NCBI RefSeq assembly: GCF_002278075.1
Contig: NZ_CP022989.1
Span: forward strand, 2,852,001-2,916,000
Source of the DNA: Paraburkholderia aromaticivorans
GTDB lineage: Bacteria; Pseudomonadota; Gammaproteobacteria; Burkholderiales; Burkholderiaceae
Direction of reading: 5' to 3'
DNA: 64,000 nt
Numbering within the stretch: position 1 is the first letter of the stretch; each line of letters begins with the position of its first letter. Positions 53,592 to 62,155 of the stretch are shown here, piece by piece. A model generated the notes under the pieces. That model saw nothing but the letters and a program-made list of their open reading frames with translations. It was not told the DNA's origin and did not search any database. The position numbers were made by a program, and so were the translations under genes.

Positions 53592-54809
53592 TTACACGAT
53601 CCACCACGCGAGCGCGACCGTGATCAGCACGACCGCCCACGACGGCACCCGCCACCACCCGAGCAGCACCAGCGCCGCGACGACCAGCACGAAATCGCGT
53701 CCCGTATGCACGGCGCTGGTCCACACGGGGTCGTACAGCGCGGCGAGCAGGATGCCGACCACGGCGGCATTGATGCCGGCCATGGCGCGGCGCATCGAGG
53801 CGAACGCCCGCAATCTGCCCCAAAGAGGCAGCGCCGCGCCGACCAGCAGGAACGAAGGCAGGAAGATCGCCACGGTGGCGATCAGTGCGCCGACGATGCC
53901 CGCCGGGTGAGCGCTGCTCGTGGCGCCGAGAAATGCTGCAAACGTAAAAAGCGGACCGGGGATTGCCTGCGCCGCGCCGTAGCCTGCCATGAAGGTATTT
54001 GCGGAAACCCAGCCACGCGGCACGACGACGGCTTCCAGCAATGGCAGCACCACGTGCCCGCCGCCGAATACCAGCGAGCCGACCCGGTAGAACGCCGCAA
54101 AAAGATCGAGCGGATAACTGTGCAGATACGCCGCTGCGGCCGGCAGGCCGAACAGCAGCAGGGCGAAGGCGGCGAGGCAAGCAAGCGCACCAGCCCGGGA
54201 TCCGGGCATGCCGGGCGGCGCGCTCGGCACCTCGGTCGACGAGCCCAGCAGCGCCGCCCCGGCCACCCCGGCGGCGACGATCGACGCGATCTGCCCGACC
54301 CCTGCGCCGAGCAGGATCACGGCGGTCGCCGAAGCCGCCGCGAGGGTTGCGCGCGTGCGGTCGGGACAGAGCATGCGTCCCATCGACCAGACCGCCTGGA
54401 CGACCACGGCGACCGCAGCGATCTTCAGCCCTCGCAGCAGATGAAGCGAGGTCGCATCCGACAGCAGCGTGAAGCCGTATGCGAAAGCCACGAGCAGCAG
54501 CACCGAGGGCAGCGTGAAGCCGAGCCAGGCCGCGAGTGCGCCGGCAATGCCGCCGCGCAGACGGCCGATCGCGATGCCGACCTGGCTGCTGCCCGGACCC
54601 GGCAGAAACTGGCACAGCGCAACCACGTCGCTGTAGGTGTGTTCATCGAGCCAGCGGCGCCGACTGACGAATTCATCGCGGAAGTAGCCAAGATGGGCTG
54701 CCGGGCCGCCGAACGATGTCAAGCCGAGCCTCAGAAAAATGCAGAACAGCGACCACGGCGAGCTATGGGCCGCAAGGGCGGAGGGCGTCTCGGTGTTCGC
54801 GTCGTGCAT
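53592..54809 (-). CDS. chrA: Chromate transporter, ChrA family (two-domain)
   Basis: This 405-residue membrane protein has the duplicated CHR domains of long-chain ChrA: first LGLTSFGGPAAHLGYFRDEFV with FLPGPGSSQVGIAIG, second FYRVGSLVFGGGHVVLPLLE with AIPGPLFTFAAFLG. About ten to twelve helices are predicted. ChrA proteins export chromate using the proton gradient; in cells never exposed to it, a sulfate or other anion role is possible. The ribosome site at ATG 54809 is poor. An FNR-type box lies 140 bp upstream. Confidence 0.92.
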   Translation of the reverse strand: MHDANTETPSALAAHSSPWSLFCIFLRLGLTSFGGPAAHLGYFRDEFVSRRRWLDEHTYSDVVALCQFLPGPGSSQVGIAIGRLRGGIAGALAAWLGFTLPSVLLLVAFAYGFTLLSDATSLHLLRGLKIAAVAVVVQAVWSMGRMLCPDRTRATLAAASATAVILLGAGVGQIASIVAAGVAGAALLGSSTEVPSAPPGMPGSRAGALACLAAFALLLFGLPAAAAYLHSYPLDLFAAFYRVGSLVFGGGHVVLPLLEAVVVPRGWVSANTFMAGYGAAQAIPGPLFTFAAFLGATSSAHPAGIVGALIATVAIFLPSFLLVGAALPLWGRLRAFASMRRAMAGINAAVVGILLAALYDPVWTSAVHTGRDFVLVVAALVLLGWWRVPSWAVVLITVALAWWIV

Positions 54810-54948
54810 GGGGAAGGGTCGTATACCGGTAGTACCGCGTTGGGCTCAAGAAAATAGCACAAGCCGCCCATCCGCGGGACTGCGGCATCTCGCGAACGCG
54901 ACCGTGTTCCACACGCGCACGCGCAGGCCGCGCGGCTCTGCCGCGCCG

Positions 54949-54962
54949 TTGATGCAGGTCAA
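54949..54962. promoter_or_regulatory. FNR/Anr-type box upstream of the HPF-like gene
   Basis: TTGATGCAGGTCAA matches the FNR consensus with one change. It lies 97 bp before the HPF-like gene and 140 bp before chrA on the other strand. Confidence 0.7.
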
Positions 54963-55058
54963 TCGCGAAATGCCAATAGTGCCGATGATCTCCTAATCGG
55001 CACGTTTGCCTTTGCGACAGCGACGATCGGCCGGCAGGACAGCACGCGAGGAGGCGGT

Positions 55059-55409
55059 ATGGGAATTGATATGCAAATCGTCTACTTCGGATTTGCGGGA
55101 TCCGCACAGATCGAGTCCGAGGCGGCGGCACAACTGGTGCGGCTCGAGCGGTTCAGCAGATTGATCTCCGGTTGCCACCTCGCGGTCGAAGCCATTCATG
55201 AGCGCACGCTCTACGACATCCCCGCGCGGCGCGCTGCGCCTGACGCGGCGCCCAACCGTACGCTGTTCGACGCGCGTCTTGACCTGGTGCTGCGCACGGG
55301 CGAGCTGGTGCCGCTCCAGCATCGCCAGGGTGCCGATCCCGATGACGCGATACGGGCGGCTTTCGATGCGGCTGAGCGCCTGCTCGCGCAGGGTGCCGCG
55401 CGACACTGA
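55059..55409 (+). CDS. HPF/RaiA-like ribosome-associated protein
   Basis: ATG 55059 follows AGGAGG; an in-frame ATG four codons later (MQIVYFGF) is also possible. The 116-residue protein has the HPF pattern of one long helix after the first strand (SEAAAQLVRLERFSRLISGCHLAVEAIHER) and the typical end GELVPLQHRQGADPDDAIRAAFDAAERLL. Such proteins bind resting ribosomes and protect them. Its place next to USPs and an FNR-type box suits ribosome hibernation at low oxygen. The family match is from pattern memory, not a search. Confidence 0.7.
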   Translation: MGIDMQIVYFGFAGSAQIESEAAAQLVRLERFSRLISGCHLAVEAIHERTLYDIPARRAAPDAAPNRTLFDARLDLVLRTGELVPLQHRQGADPDDAIRAAFDAAERLLAQGAARH

Positions 55410-55449
55410 TTCCCAACGGGTGTTTCAACCTCTACTTCTGGAGTGAGTC

Positions 55450-55923
55450 ATGTACACAAACATCGTGGTGGCCCTGGACGGCAGTGAAGCCTCGAAGCGC
55501 GCGCTTTCCGAAGCGATCCAGCTCGCGAGGCTCGCGCGCGGCAAACTGACGGCGGTTTTCGTGCTGGATCAATCGGCGGCTTTCACGTATGCGGGCGCCT
55601 GCGATCCGCATCTGCTGACCGACGCCGCGCGGCAAGTCGGACAAAGCCTGCTGAGTGGCGCGCTCGACCAGATGCGCGAACTCAACGTCGAGGGCGATAC
55701 GGAAATCGTGGAGACGCAAGGCATCGCCGAGGACATCGCCAGCGCGTTGCTGCGCTGTGTACAACGCCGTGGCGCGGACCTGGTCGTGATGGGCACGCAC
55801 GGCCGCCGCGGTTTGCGGCGCATGGTGCTCGGCAGCGTGGCCGAACGGTTCGCGCGCTTTGCGACGTGCCCCGTGCTGCTGATCCGCGAAGAGGCCGACA
55901 CGGAGCATGACACGCCGGCGTGA
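55450..55923 (+). CDS. Universal stress protein, single domain
   Basis: This 157-residue USP starts MYTNIVVALDGSEASKRALS and carries the ATP-binding loop LVVMGTHGRRGLRRMVLGSV followed by PVLLIREEA. It follows the HPF-like gene after 40 bp on the same strand and precedes an alcohol dehydrogenase by 43 bp, so the three are likely one operon driven from the FNR-type site at 54949. Confidence 0.92.
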   Translation: MYTNIVVALDGSEASKRALSEAIQLARLARGKLTAVFVLDQSAAFTYAGACDPHLLTDAARQVGQSLLSGALDQMRELNVEGDTEIVETQGIAEDIASALLRCVQRRGADLVVMGTHGRRGLRRMVLGSVAERFARFATCPVLLIREEADTEHDTPA

Positions 55924-55966
55924 TGCGCATTTCGCCGCGCCCCCCGAACGAACAGTGAGGTAATTC

Positions 55967-57007
55967 ATGAAAGCATTGGTGTATCACGGTCCTGGCAAGA
56001 AATCGCTGGAGGAGCGGCCCATGCCGCAACTTGCCTGCGCCACCGACGCCATCGTCAAGGTGACGCGCACGACGATCTGCGGCACCGATCTTCATATCCT
56101 GAAGGGCGACGTTCCGACATGCCAACCCGGCCGCATTCTCGGTCACGAAGGCGTGGGCATCGTGCAGCAGATCGGAGCCGCGGTCAGTACGTTGAAAGAG
56201 GGCGACCATGTGCTGATCTCATGCATCTCTTCATGCGGCAAGTGCGAGTATTGCCGGCGTGGCATGTATTCACACTGCACGACCGGTGGCTGGATTCTCG
56301 GCAACCGCATCGATGGCACGCAAGCTGAATACGTGCGCATTCCGCATGCGGAGACGAGTCTTTATCCGATTCCCGCCGGCGCCGACGAAGAAGCGCTCGT
56401 GATGCTCTCCGACATCCTGCCGACCGGTTTCGAATGCGGTGTCCTCAACGGCAAGGTGCAGCCGGGCAGCACCGTGGCGATTGTCGGTGCCGGTCCGATC
56501 GGACTGGCGTCGCTGCTCACCGCGCAGTTCTATTCGCCGGGCCAGATCATCATGATCGATCGCGATGCGAGCCGTCTCGAAGTGGCGAGGCGTTTCGGGG
56601 CGACCGCGTGTGTCGACAGCCGGGTGGTCGAGCCCGTAGCGAAGGTGATGGAACTGACCGGCCACGTCGGCGTGGATTGCGCGATCGAGGCCGTGGGTGT
56701 GCCTGAAACGTTCGAGCTGTGCGAGGCGCTGGTTGCCCCCGGTGGCGTGATCGCCAATGTCGGCGTGCACGGGGTCAAGGCGGATCTGCATCTGGAAACG
56801 CTCTGGGACCGCAACATCTCCATTACGACCCGCCTCGTCGATACCGTCAGTACACCGATGTTGCTGAAGACGGTACACTCGGGCCGGCTCGATCCTGCCA
56901 GACTGATCACGCACCGATTCCATTTCGAAGACGTGTTGAACGCCTACGAGACGTTCGGCCGTGCGGCGGATTCCCATGCGTTGAAGGTAATCATCGAAAT
57001 GTCGTAG
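55967..57007 (+). CDS. Zinc-dependent alcohol dehydrogenase
   Basis: The 346-residue medium-chain dehydrogenase has catalytic zinc ligands Cys38 (ICGTDLH) and His60-Glu61 (GHE), structural cysteines 90, 93, 96 and 104 (CGKCEYCRRGMYSHC), and a Rossmann motif VAIVGAGPIGL. The TICGTDLHILKGDVP front resembles the broad alcohol/formaldehyde-type group of low-oxygen-induced enzymes. It follows the USP gene after 43 bp. It probably regenerates NAD+ by aldehyde reduction under oxygen limitation (inference). Confidence 0.93.
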   Translation: MKALVYHGPGKKSLEERPMPQLACATDAIVKVTRTTICGTDLHILKGDVPTCQPGRILGHEGVGIVQQIGAAVSTLKEGDHVLISCISSCGKCEYCRRGMYSHCTTGGWILGNRIDGTQAEYVRIPHAETSLYPIPAGADEEALVMLSDILPTGFECGVLNGKVQPGSTVAIVGAGPIGLASLLTAQFYSPGQIIMIDRDASRLEVARRFGATACVDSRVVEPVAKVMELTGHVGVDCAIEAVGVPETFELCEALVAPGGVIANVGVHGVKADLHLETLWDRNISITTRLVDTVSTPMLLKTVHSGRLDPARLITHRFHFEDVLNAYETFGRAADSHALKVIIEMS

Positions 57008-57170
57008 CGGCGGCGGGGTTGGGTCGACACATTCAGGCGCCAGGAGGCTGGCCGCGCTCGCCAAGCGTGGCGCCAGGCATCACTGGATGCCGCAGCGCAG
57101 CCACGACCGCGGAACGCTGCGGCAACGGCGGCGGCAAGTGCCGTCCGCAGCCGTCCGCAGCAGAGCGTGA

Positions 57171-57776
57171 TCACGCGTTGCGCAGTTCTTCCTGAATCGT
57201 CAAGGTCAGCTCGATCTTCTCGGAAGCGGCGCCTACGGGCAATACCACGTGCCCATGAGTCTCGTTGATGATTTCCGCAGCCGACAGATAGAACGCGAAC
57301 AACGCGGTAAGCATTCCCAAGTAGCCGCCGGCGTGATGCAGCCATTCAAGTCCGGTCCATTCGCTCGCGGCGAGCACGAAGAACGTGATCCACAGCGAGA
57401 GAAACACCAGTTGCAGCACGCGTGCGGCTCGCCATGTCGCCACCCACATGTAAAGCGTGAACACACCCCACAGAAACAGATACCAGCCGATAAAGGCAGC
57501 CGGCACCGTGCCGTGCAGAAACAGCACGAACAGCGCCAGCGACCACCAGAATGCACCGTAACTGAGGAATGCGGTCGCGCCGAAGGTATTGCCGCGGGGA
57601 ATCTCCATCAGCCCGGCGACGGCCTGCGCGGTGCCGCCGTAAGCGAATGCGACGGCGAGCACCATCCCCATTGCATTGCCGCTGAACCAGCCGGCGTTGA
57701 TCATGCTGAGCAGCCACGTGGTCAGTGCAAAACCGGCGAGGCCGAGTGCGGCGGGATTGGGAGCCTTGATGTTCAT
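57171..57776 (-). CDS. satP: Acetate/succinate transporter, AceTr (SatP/YaaH) family
   Basis: ATG 57776 follows GGAGG and gives 201 residues with six membrane helices. The signature NPAALGLAGFALTTWLLSM (a variant of NPAPLGL) is at residues 7-25. YGGTAQAVAGLMEIPRGNTFGATAFLSYGAFWWS is the second family block. These proteins take up acetate and succinate with protons. It is 122 bp downstream of acs on the same strand; together they would bring in and activate acetate. A long hairpin lies between them. Confidence 0.93.
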   Translation of the reverse strand: MNIKAPNPAALGLAGFALTTWLLSMINAGWFSGNAMGMVLAVAFAYGGTAQAVAGLMEIPRGNTFGATAFLSYGAFWWSLALFVLFLHGTVPAAFIGWYLFLWGVFTLYMWVATWRAARVLQLVFLSLWITFFVLAASEWTGLEWLHHAGGYLGMLTALFAFYLSAAEIINETHGHVVLPVGAASEKIELTLTIQEELRNA

Positions 57777-57823
57777 GATGACATCCTCCGTTCCATACAG
57801 GAACGCTGAAATTAGAGGGGGTG

Positions 57824-57850
57824 CGCGCGTGCACAGGCAGTGCACGCGCG
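57824..57850 (-). other. Strong hairpin between acs and satP
   Basis: CGCGCGTGCAC and GTGCACGCGCG form a perfect 11-bp stem with a 5-nt loop. There is no U-tract. In an acs-satP transcript it could act as a partial terminator or block 3' decay of acs mRNA. Confidence 0.55.
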
Positions 57851-57898
57851 ACAGGGGATTGCGTCGGAAGAGACGGGCGAGCGGCGGGCGCCCGTATG

Positions 57899-59875
57899 TC
57901 AGGCTGCGTCGGCGAACTGTGAAATAACCGCGGGGTTTTCCACCGTCGACGTGTCCTGCGAGATGACCTCTCCTTTGGCCACCGAGCGCAACAACCGGCG
58001 TACCACCTTGCCGGAGCGCGTTTTCGGCATGGCGTCGCCGAAGCGGATGTCCTTGGGCTTGGCGATCGGGCCGATCTCCTTGCCGACCCACGCGCGCAAT
58101 TCGTCGGCCACGCGCTTCGCGTCGGCGCCGGACGGGCGCTCTGCCTTGAGCACCACGAACGCGACGATCGCCTCACCGGCGGTCTCGTCGGGACGTCCGA
58201 CCACCGCGGCTTCGGCCACCAGCGGATGGGCCGCGAGCGCGGACTCGATCTCCATCGTTCCGAGCCGGTGCCCGGAAACGTTCAGCACGTCGTCGATACG
58301 GCCGGTGATGGTGAAGTAGCCGGTGTCGCGGTCGCGGATTGCACCGTCACCCGCGAGGTACAGCTTGCCGCCGAGCTCTCCGGGAAAATAGCCTTGCCGG
58401 AAGCGCTCCGGATTGCCCCAGATGGTCCTGATCATGGAAGGCCACGGCTTGCGGATGACGAGCACGCCGCCGTTTCCGTTCGGGACCTCTTCACCGGTTT
58501 CATCGACGATTGCCGCGTCGATGCCGGGCATCGGCAATGTGCATGAACCCGGCACCAGCGGAGTCACGCCCGGCAGCGGGGAAATCATATGGCCGCCCGT
58601 TTCGGTTTGCCAGAAGGTGTCGAGCACGGGACAACGTCCACCGCCGACGTGCCGCGCATACCACGTCCAGGCGCTCGGATTGATCGGCTCGCCGACCGTG
58701 CCGAGCAGACGCAGGCTGCTCAGGTCGAAGCTGTCCGGATGCACCGCATGATTGGCGTCGGCGGACTTGATGAGCGAACGGATAGCCGTGGGCGCCGTAT
58801 AGAAGATGCTCACCTTGTGACGCTGGATCATCTCCCAGAAACGTCCCGCGTTCGGATACGTGGGTACGCCTTCGAAGATCACCTGTGTCGCGCCGACCGC
58901 GGTCGGTCCATAGCAGATGTAAGTGTGGCCGGTGATCCAGCCGATGTCCGCGGTGCACCAGAACACATCTTCCGGCTTGATATCGAACGTCCACTTCATC
59001 GTCGCGGCGGCCCACAGCAGGTAACCGCCGGTGCTGTGCTGGACGCCTTTGGGCGTGCCCGTCGAGCCGGAGGTGTACAGCACGAACAACGGATGCTCCG
59101 CGCCGACCCACTCAGGCTCACAGGTGTCCGGCTGGGCCGCTTCGAGTTCGTGCAGCCACTTGTCGCGCTCGTTGATCCACGGGATCTGGCCGCCCGTGCG
59201 CCGGTAGATGGCCACTGTCTTGATGCCGGCGGCGCCGCCCATCGCGAGCGCTTCGTCGACGATCGTCTTGAGCGGCAGTGTCTTGCCGGCGCGCACCTGC
59301 TCGTCCGCGGTAATGACGGCGCAGGCACCGATATCGACGATGCGTTCATGCAGCGACTTGGCGGAGAATCCGCCAAACACCACCGAATGCGGCGCGCCGA
59401 TGCGTGCGCACGCGAGCATCGCGACCACACCCTCCACCGACATCGGCATATAGATCACCACACGGTCGCCTTTTTTTACGCCGCGGGCACGCAGCGCATT
59501 GGCAAGCCGGCATACGCGGTGATACAGCGCCTGATAGGTGACGTGGGTGAGTTTGCCGTCGTCCGACTCGAACACGATCGCGGTTTTCTCCGCCAATCCG
59601 TTGATCAGGTTGCGATCGAGGCAGTTGTACGAGGCGTTCAATTCACCGTCTTCGAACCAGTGATAGAACGGCGCGTCCGTGTCGTTCAGCACTTTCGTGA
59701 ATGGACGGTGCCAGGCGAGGTGTTCCCGGGCAAGACGCGCCCAGAACGCTTCGTAATCCTGATTCGCTTCGGTAACGAGGGCGCGATAAGCATCCATGCC
59801 GTCAATGCTGGCATTCCGGGCAAGCGGGATTTGCAGCGCGGTGGAGTCGGGCGGGGCGGTATCGATGGTAGACAT
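57899..59875 (-). CDS. acs: Acetyl-CoA synthetase
   Basis: The 658-residue AMP-forming enzyme turns acetate, CoA and ATP into acetyl-CoA. It shows the acetyl-CoA synthetase front [11 protein letters not shown], the P-loop [11 protein letters not shown] (about 270), [33 protein letters not shown], the [16 protein letters not shown] hinge (about 535) and the acetylation-regulated Lys in [11 protein letters not shown] (about 630). Length and motifs are complete. It heads a likely acs-satP operon; a perfect FNR-type site lies about 170 bp upstream. Confidence 0.95.
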   Translation of the reverse strand: MSTIDTAPPDSTALQIPLARNASIDGMDAYRALVTEANQDYEAFWARLAREHLAWHRPFTKVLNDTDAPFYHWFEDGELNASYNCLDRNLINGLAEKTAIVFESDDGKLTHVTYQALYHRVCRLANALRARGVKKGDRVVIYMPMSVEGVVAMLACARIGAPHSVVFGGFSAKSLHERIVDIGACAVITADEQVRAGKTLPLKTIVDEALAMGGAAGIKTVAIYRRTGGQIPWINERDKWLHELEAAQPDTCEPEWVGAEHPLFVLYTSGSTGTPKGVQHSTGGYLLWAAATMKWTFDIKPEDVFWCTADIGWITGHTYICYGPTAVGATQVIFEGVPTYPNAGRFWEMIQRHKVSIFYTAPTAIRSLIKSADANHAVHPDSFDLSSLRLLGTVGEPINPSAWTWYARHVGGGRCPVLDTFWQTETGGHMISPLPGVTPLVPGSCTLPMPGIDAAIVDETGEEVPNGNGGVLVIRKPWPSMIRTIWGNPERFRQGYFPGELGGKLYLAGDGAIRDRDTGYFTITGRIDDVLNVSGHRLGTMEIESALAAHPLVAEAAVVGRPDETAGEAIVAFVVLKAERPSGADAKRVADELRAWVGKEIGPIAKPKDIRFGDAMPKTRSGKVVRRLLRSVAKGEVISQDTSTVENPAVISQFADAA

Positions 59876-60046
59876 AGTCTCCTCACATGAGTCATGAAGG
59901 GGAAAAGCACCTCAGTGCTTTACCGATGAGGGGGGCTCTTGTCGGCCGTGGGGCACCGTCGTTCAGGCCAGCAGCGTGGCGTGAACGGGTCGGCATTAGA
60001 TCAGCGTGCGTATGGGATGACTATGAACTGGCTGCTGTTGGCGCCG

Positions 60047-60060
60047 TTGATGCACATCAA
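60047..60060. promoter_or_regulatory. FNR/Anr-type box upstream of acs
   Basis: TTGATGCACATCAA is a perfect match to the FNR consensus, about 172 bp before the acs start. The surrounding 420 bp (59876-60297) hold no gene. Confidence 0.75.
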
Positions 60061-60199
60061 CTGAAGGGTGCACCGCCTGTCGGATGTTTGACGGGACTTC
60101 CGCGGGCGACGCGACGCGCACGCTGCAGCCGGGTTGGCGCTGCACGCCGCATCGGGCTGCGACGCGCACGATCGGAATGTGAAGTCGCGCGGAAAGAGC

Positions 60200-60243
60200 G
60201 GAGAACTAACGGAGAACTAACGGGGAACTAGCGGAAAACTAAA
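60200..60243. repeat. Four 11-bp tandem repeats between acs and the nitroreductase
   Basis: GGAGAACTAAC occurs twice exactly, followed by GGGGAACTAGC and GGAAAACTAAA, giving four head-to-tail 11-bp units. The period is one DNA turn, so copies face the same side of the helix. It lies 55 bp beyond the nitroreductase stop. Confidence 0.75.
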
Positions 60244-60297
60244 GGGCGTATCCGCGTTTGCATTGTCGCGTTAGCTATTGCGCGCATCGCGCGCATG

Positions 60298-60984
60298 TTA
60301 GGGCGCGTCGGGTCCATCGGCGGAATCGGAACACTCGAAATGGCCGACGGTTTGTGCGAGGACGGGCAGGCTGTCGCGCGAGAGATGCATCTCCGCGCCC
60401 AATGCGCTGCGGTTGAGCCAGCTTCGGGCCGCAACCGCGAGGCCCGCTGCGGCGCAGAACAGGTAGACGTTCTGCACGATCGCGCCGGCGCTCGCATACG
60501 CGAACGGCTCACGCTGGGACGGGGCGATGTCGTGCATACGTGCGAGATCCGCCACGTAGACCAACTCGAGCGGCGCTTCGCCGACGAAGTCCTGATAACC
60601 CGTCAATCCGCGCAGATCAACGGCGCTCACCAAATCGAGGCAATGTTGCAACGGTTCGTAGCAGTACATGCCGTAAGGCAGCGCGGCATAGACGTCGATC
60701 TCGTGCAGGGCGAGAACGGATGGCGCCGTGCGTCCACTGTCGTCATCGGCTCCGCTGCGGTTGATGCCGTTTGCGGCCCAGAGCAGTTGCCCAAGCGTTG
60801 CTTCGTCCAGATCGGTCGTAGCGAAGCGCCGGGTCGTCCGCCTATGCGAGAAGGCATCCATGATGGGCTTGCCGCCGCTGCGCACCGGTGGGGGCAGGGT
60901 GATACGCGAGACCGGCTGGCCAGTCACCGGGCGCGCGCGTGCCGGATCGCGCGTAGCCGTACCGAGTCTGAAGAAATGTTTCAT
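60298..60984 (-). CDS. SagB/nitroreductase-family protein
   Basis: The 228-residue protein has the nitroreductase fold: RRTTRRFATTDLDEATLGQLLWAANGINR (FMN-binding RR...S/T-R pattern) near residue 48, ALHEIDVYAALPYGMYCYEP (about 92-111) and a C-terminal YASAGAIVQNVYLFCAAAGLAVAARSWL helix. It resembles SagB-type oxidoreductases rather than classic NfsB. The substrate is unknown. It follows the Acg-like gene after 39 bp and is probably co-transcribed from the FNR-type site at 62115. Confidence 0.88.
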   Translation of the reverse strand: MKHFFRLGTATRDPARARPVTGQPVSRITLPPPVRSGGKPIMDAFSHRRTTRRFATTDLDEATLGQLLWAANGINRSGADDDSGRTAPSVLALHEIDVYAALPYGMYCYEPLQHCLDLVSAVDLRGLTGYQDFVGEAPLELVYVADLARMHDIAPSQREPFAYASAGAIVQNVYLFCAAAGLAVAARSWLNRSALGAEMHLSRDSLPVLAQTVGHFECSDSADGPDAP

Positions 60985-61023
60985 CGCAGCCTCATCGAGC
61001 GGGCGTTGGGCGGCTGTCGTGCC

Positions 61024-62055
61024 TTATGACACGACTTCGGCGAGCGGACGACGCGGCGAATGAGGCGCCGGCTTGCCGCGGCCGACGCGCAGCAGCAGTT
61101 GCGGCACCGCGCCCATGGCCAGCGCCGTGCCAAGCCGCTCTCGCAGAGAGGTCAGTTCGATCGGCTGATTCAGATACGACGCCGTGATCCCGGCATTCGC
61201 GGCGACCAGCAACAGCCGCTCGAGCGCCTGGCCGGCTGCCAGCCACGCGGAGGCGTCGTCCGTGGAAGTCGCGAGGCAGATGAGCAGCGGCGAGCCCGCG
61301 GCCAGCGCATGATGAGCCGCGGCCAGGCCGCCGCCGAGATCGAAGGTCCGAATCACCGAGGTGAGCAAAGGCGCGGCCAGATCGAGCAGCACGCTCATCC
61401 CGGGAGACAGTGCGGGCATGCCGTCTTCGCTGCGCCGCGGATGAATCCAGCTAGCCAGTTCACGGCGAAAACGCGGGTCCTTGAACTGGGCGCGGTCGGC
61501 CTCGGCGACCAGCTCGGCAAGACTCTCGCGCATCGGCGCGCTCGGGATGCACACCGCATCCGCGCCTTCCGCCTCGGCGGCATCCACCAACTGTTGCTGG
61601 ATGAACGAAGGCAGCGGCTCGTCCACGAAGATTTCGCGAGTGGTGACGCGGCGGAGAATGGCCGGGAAGAGCGGAGCGAGACTGGCGTCGCAATGTCCGT
61701 CGTGGACGATTCGCACGTGTGCCAGCACGTCGGGATCGGCGCGCGACGGAAACAGCGTGATGGCATACGCAAGCCCGAAGTGGCTCAATGCCACGCGCAG
61801 ATTGAACAGCGCCGCACCGCAACTCATGATCAACTCGCGATCGAAGGGATCGACCACGGGCAGTGCGCGCAAGCGGTCGGCGCACACGGTCACGCTGTCG
61901 CCGTCCAGAATAAAGTGCCAGGGCTGAGTGTTGTGGTTGGACGGCGCCAGCACCGCATAACGCAGCGCGAATCGCAGTTTCGCTTCGACGTTTGCGGTGC
62001 GGTCAAGCTGATGTTCGTCGACGGCCCAGGCGGCCGTCTGCGGCAGTGCGCTCAT
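61024..62055 (-). CDS. Acg-like nitroreductase-fold protein
   Basis: The 343-residue protein begins with the nitroreductase block LRFALRYAVLAPSNHNTQPWHF (about 27-48). It contains LIMSCGAALFNLRVALSHFGL and RVTTREIFVDEPLP, and ends with GQALERLLLVAANAGITASYLNQPIE. This layout is that of Acg, the hypoxia-induced flavoprotein of Mycobacterium tuberculosis, which is thought to store FMN rather than reduce nitro groups. An FNR-type site 60 bp upstream supports low-oxygen induction. Confidence 0.88.
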   Translation of the reverse strand: MSALPQTAAWAVDEHQLDRTANVEAKLRFALRYAVLAPSNHNTQPWHFILDGDSVTVCADRLRALPVVDPFDRELIMSCGAALFNLRVALSHFGLAYAITLFPSRADPDVLAHVRIVHDGHCDASLAPLFPAILRRVTTREIFVDEPLPSFIQQQLVDAAEAEGADAVCIPSAPMRESLAELVAEADRAQFKDPRFRRELASWIHPRRSEDGMPALSPGMSVLLDLAAPLLTSVIRTFDLGGGLAAAHHALAAGSPLLICLATSTDDASAWLAAGQALERLLLVAANAGITASYLNQPIELTSLRERLGTALAMGAVPQLLLRVGRGKPAPHSPRRPLAEVVS

Positions 62056-62114
62056 GTCATGGTCTCCTGCACGATCTCATACCCCTACTGTGTCAGGCGC
62101 GCGCCGCGCGCGGA

Positions 62115-62128
62115 TTGATCTGGATCAG
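62115..62128. promoter_or_regulatory. FNR/Anr-type box upstream of the Acg-like gene
   Basis: TTGATCTGGATCAG matches the FNR consensus with one change at the last base. It sits 60 bp before the ATG at 62055. It overlaps no gene. Confidence 0.65.
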
Positions 62129-62155
62129 TTCGAACCGAACGCCGGGCGGTGGCGT

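Noticed and set aside
53505..54857. 450-codon open frame on the plus strand opposite chrA
   Set aside because: It is a GC-driven antisense frame: very rich in Arg, Asp, Gln and His, without a ribosome site, opposite a well-conserved transporter gene.
58589..59890. 433-codon plus-strand frame opposite acs
   Set aside because: Antisense shadow of acs with no recognisable domain or start signal.
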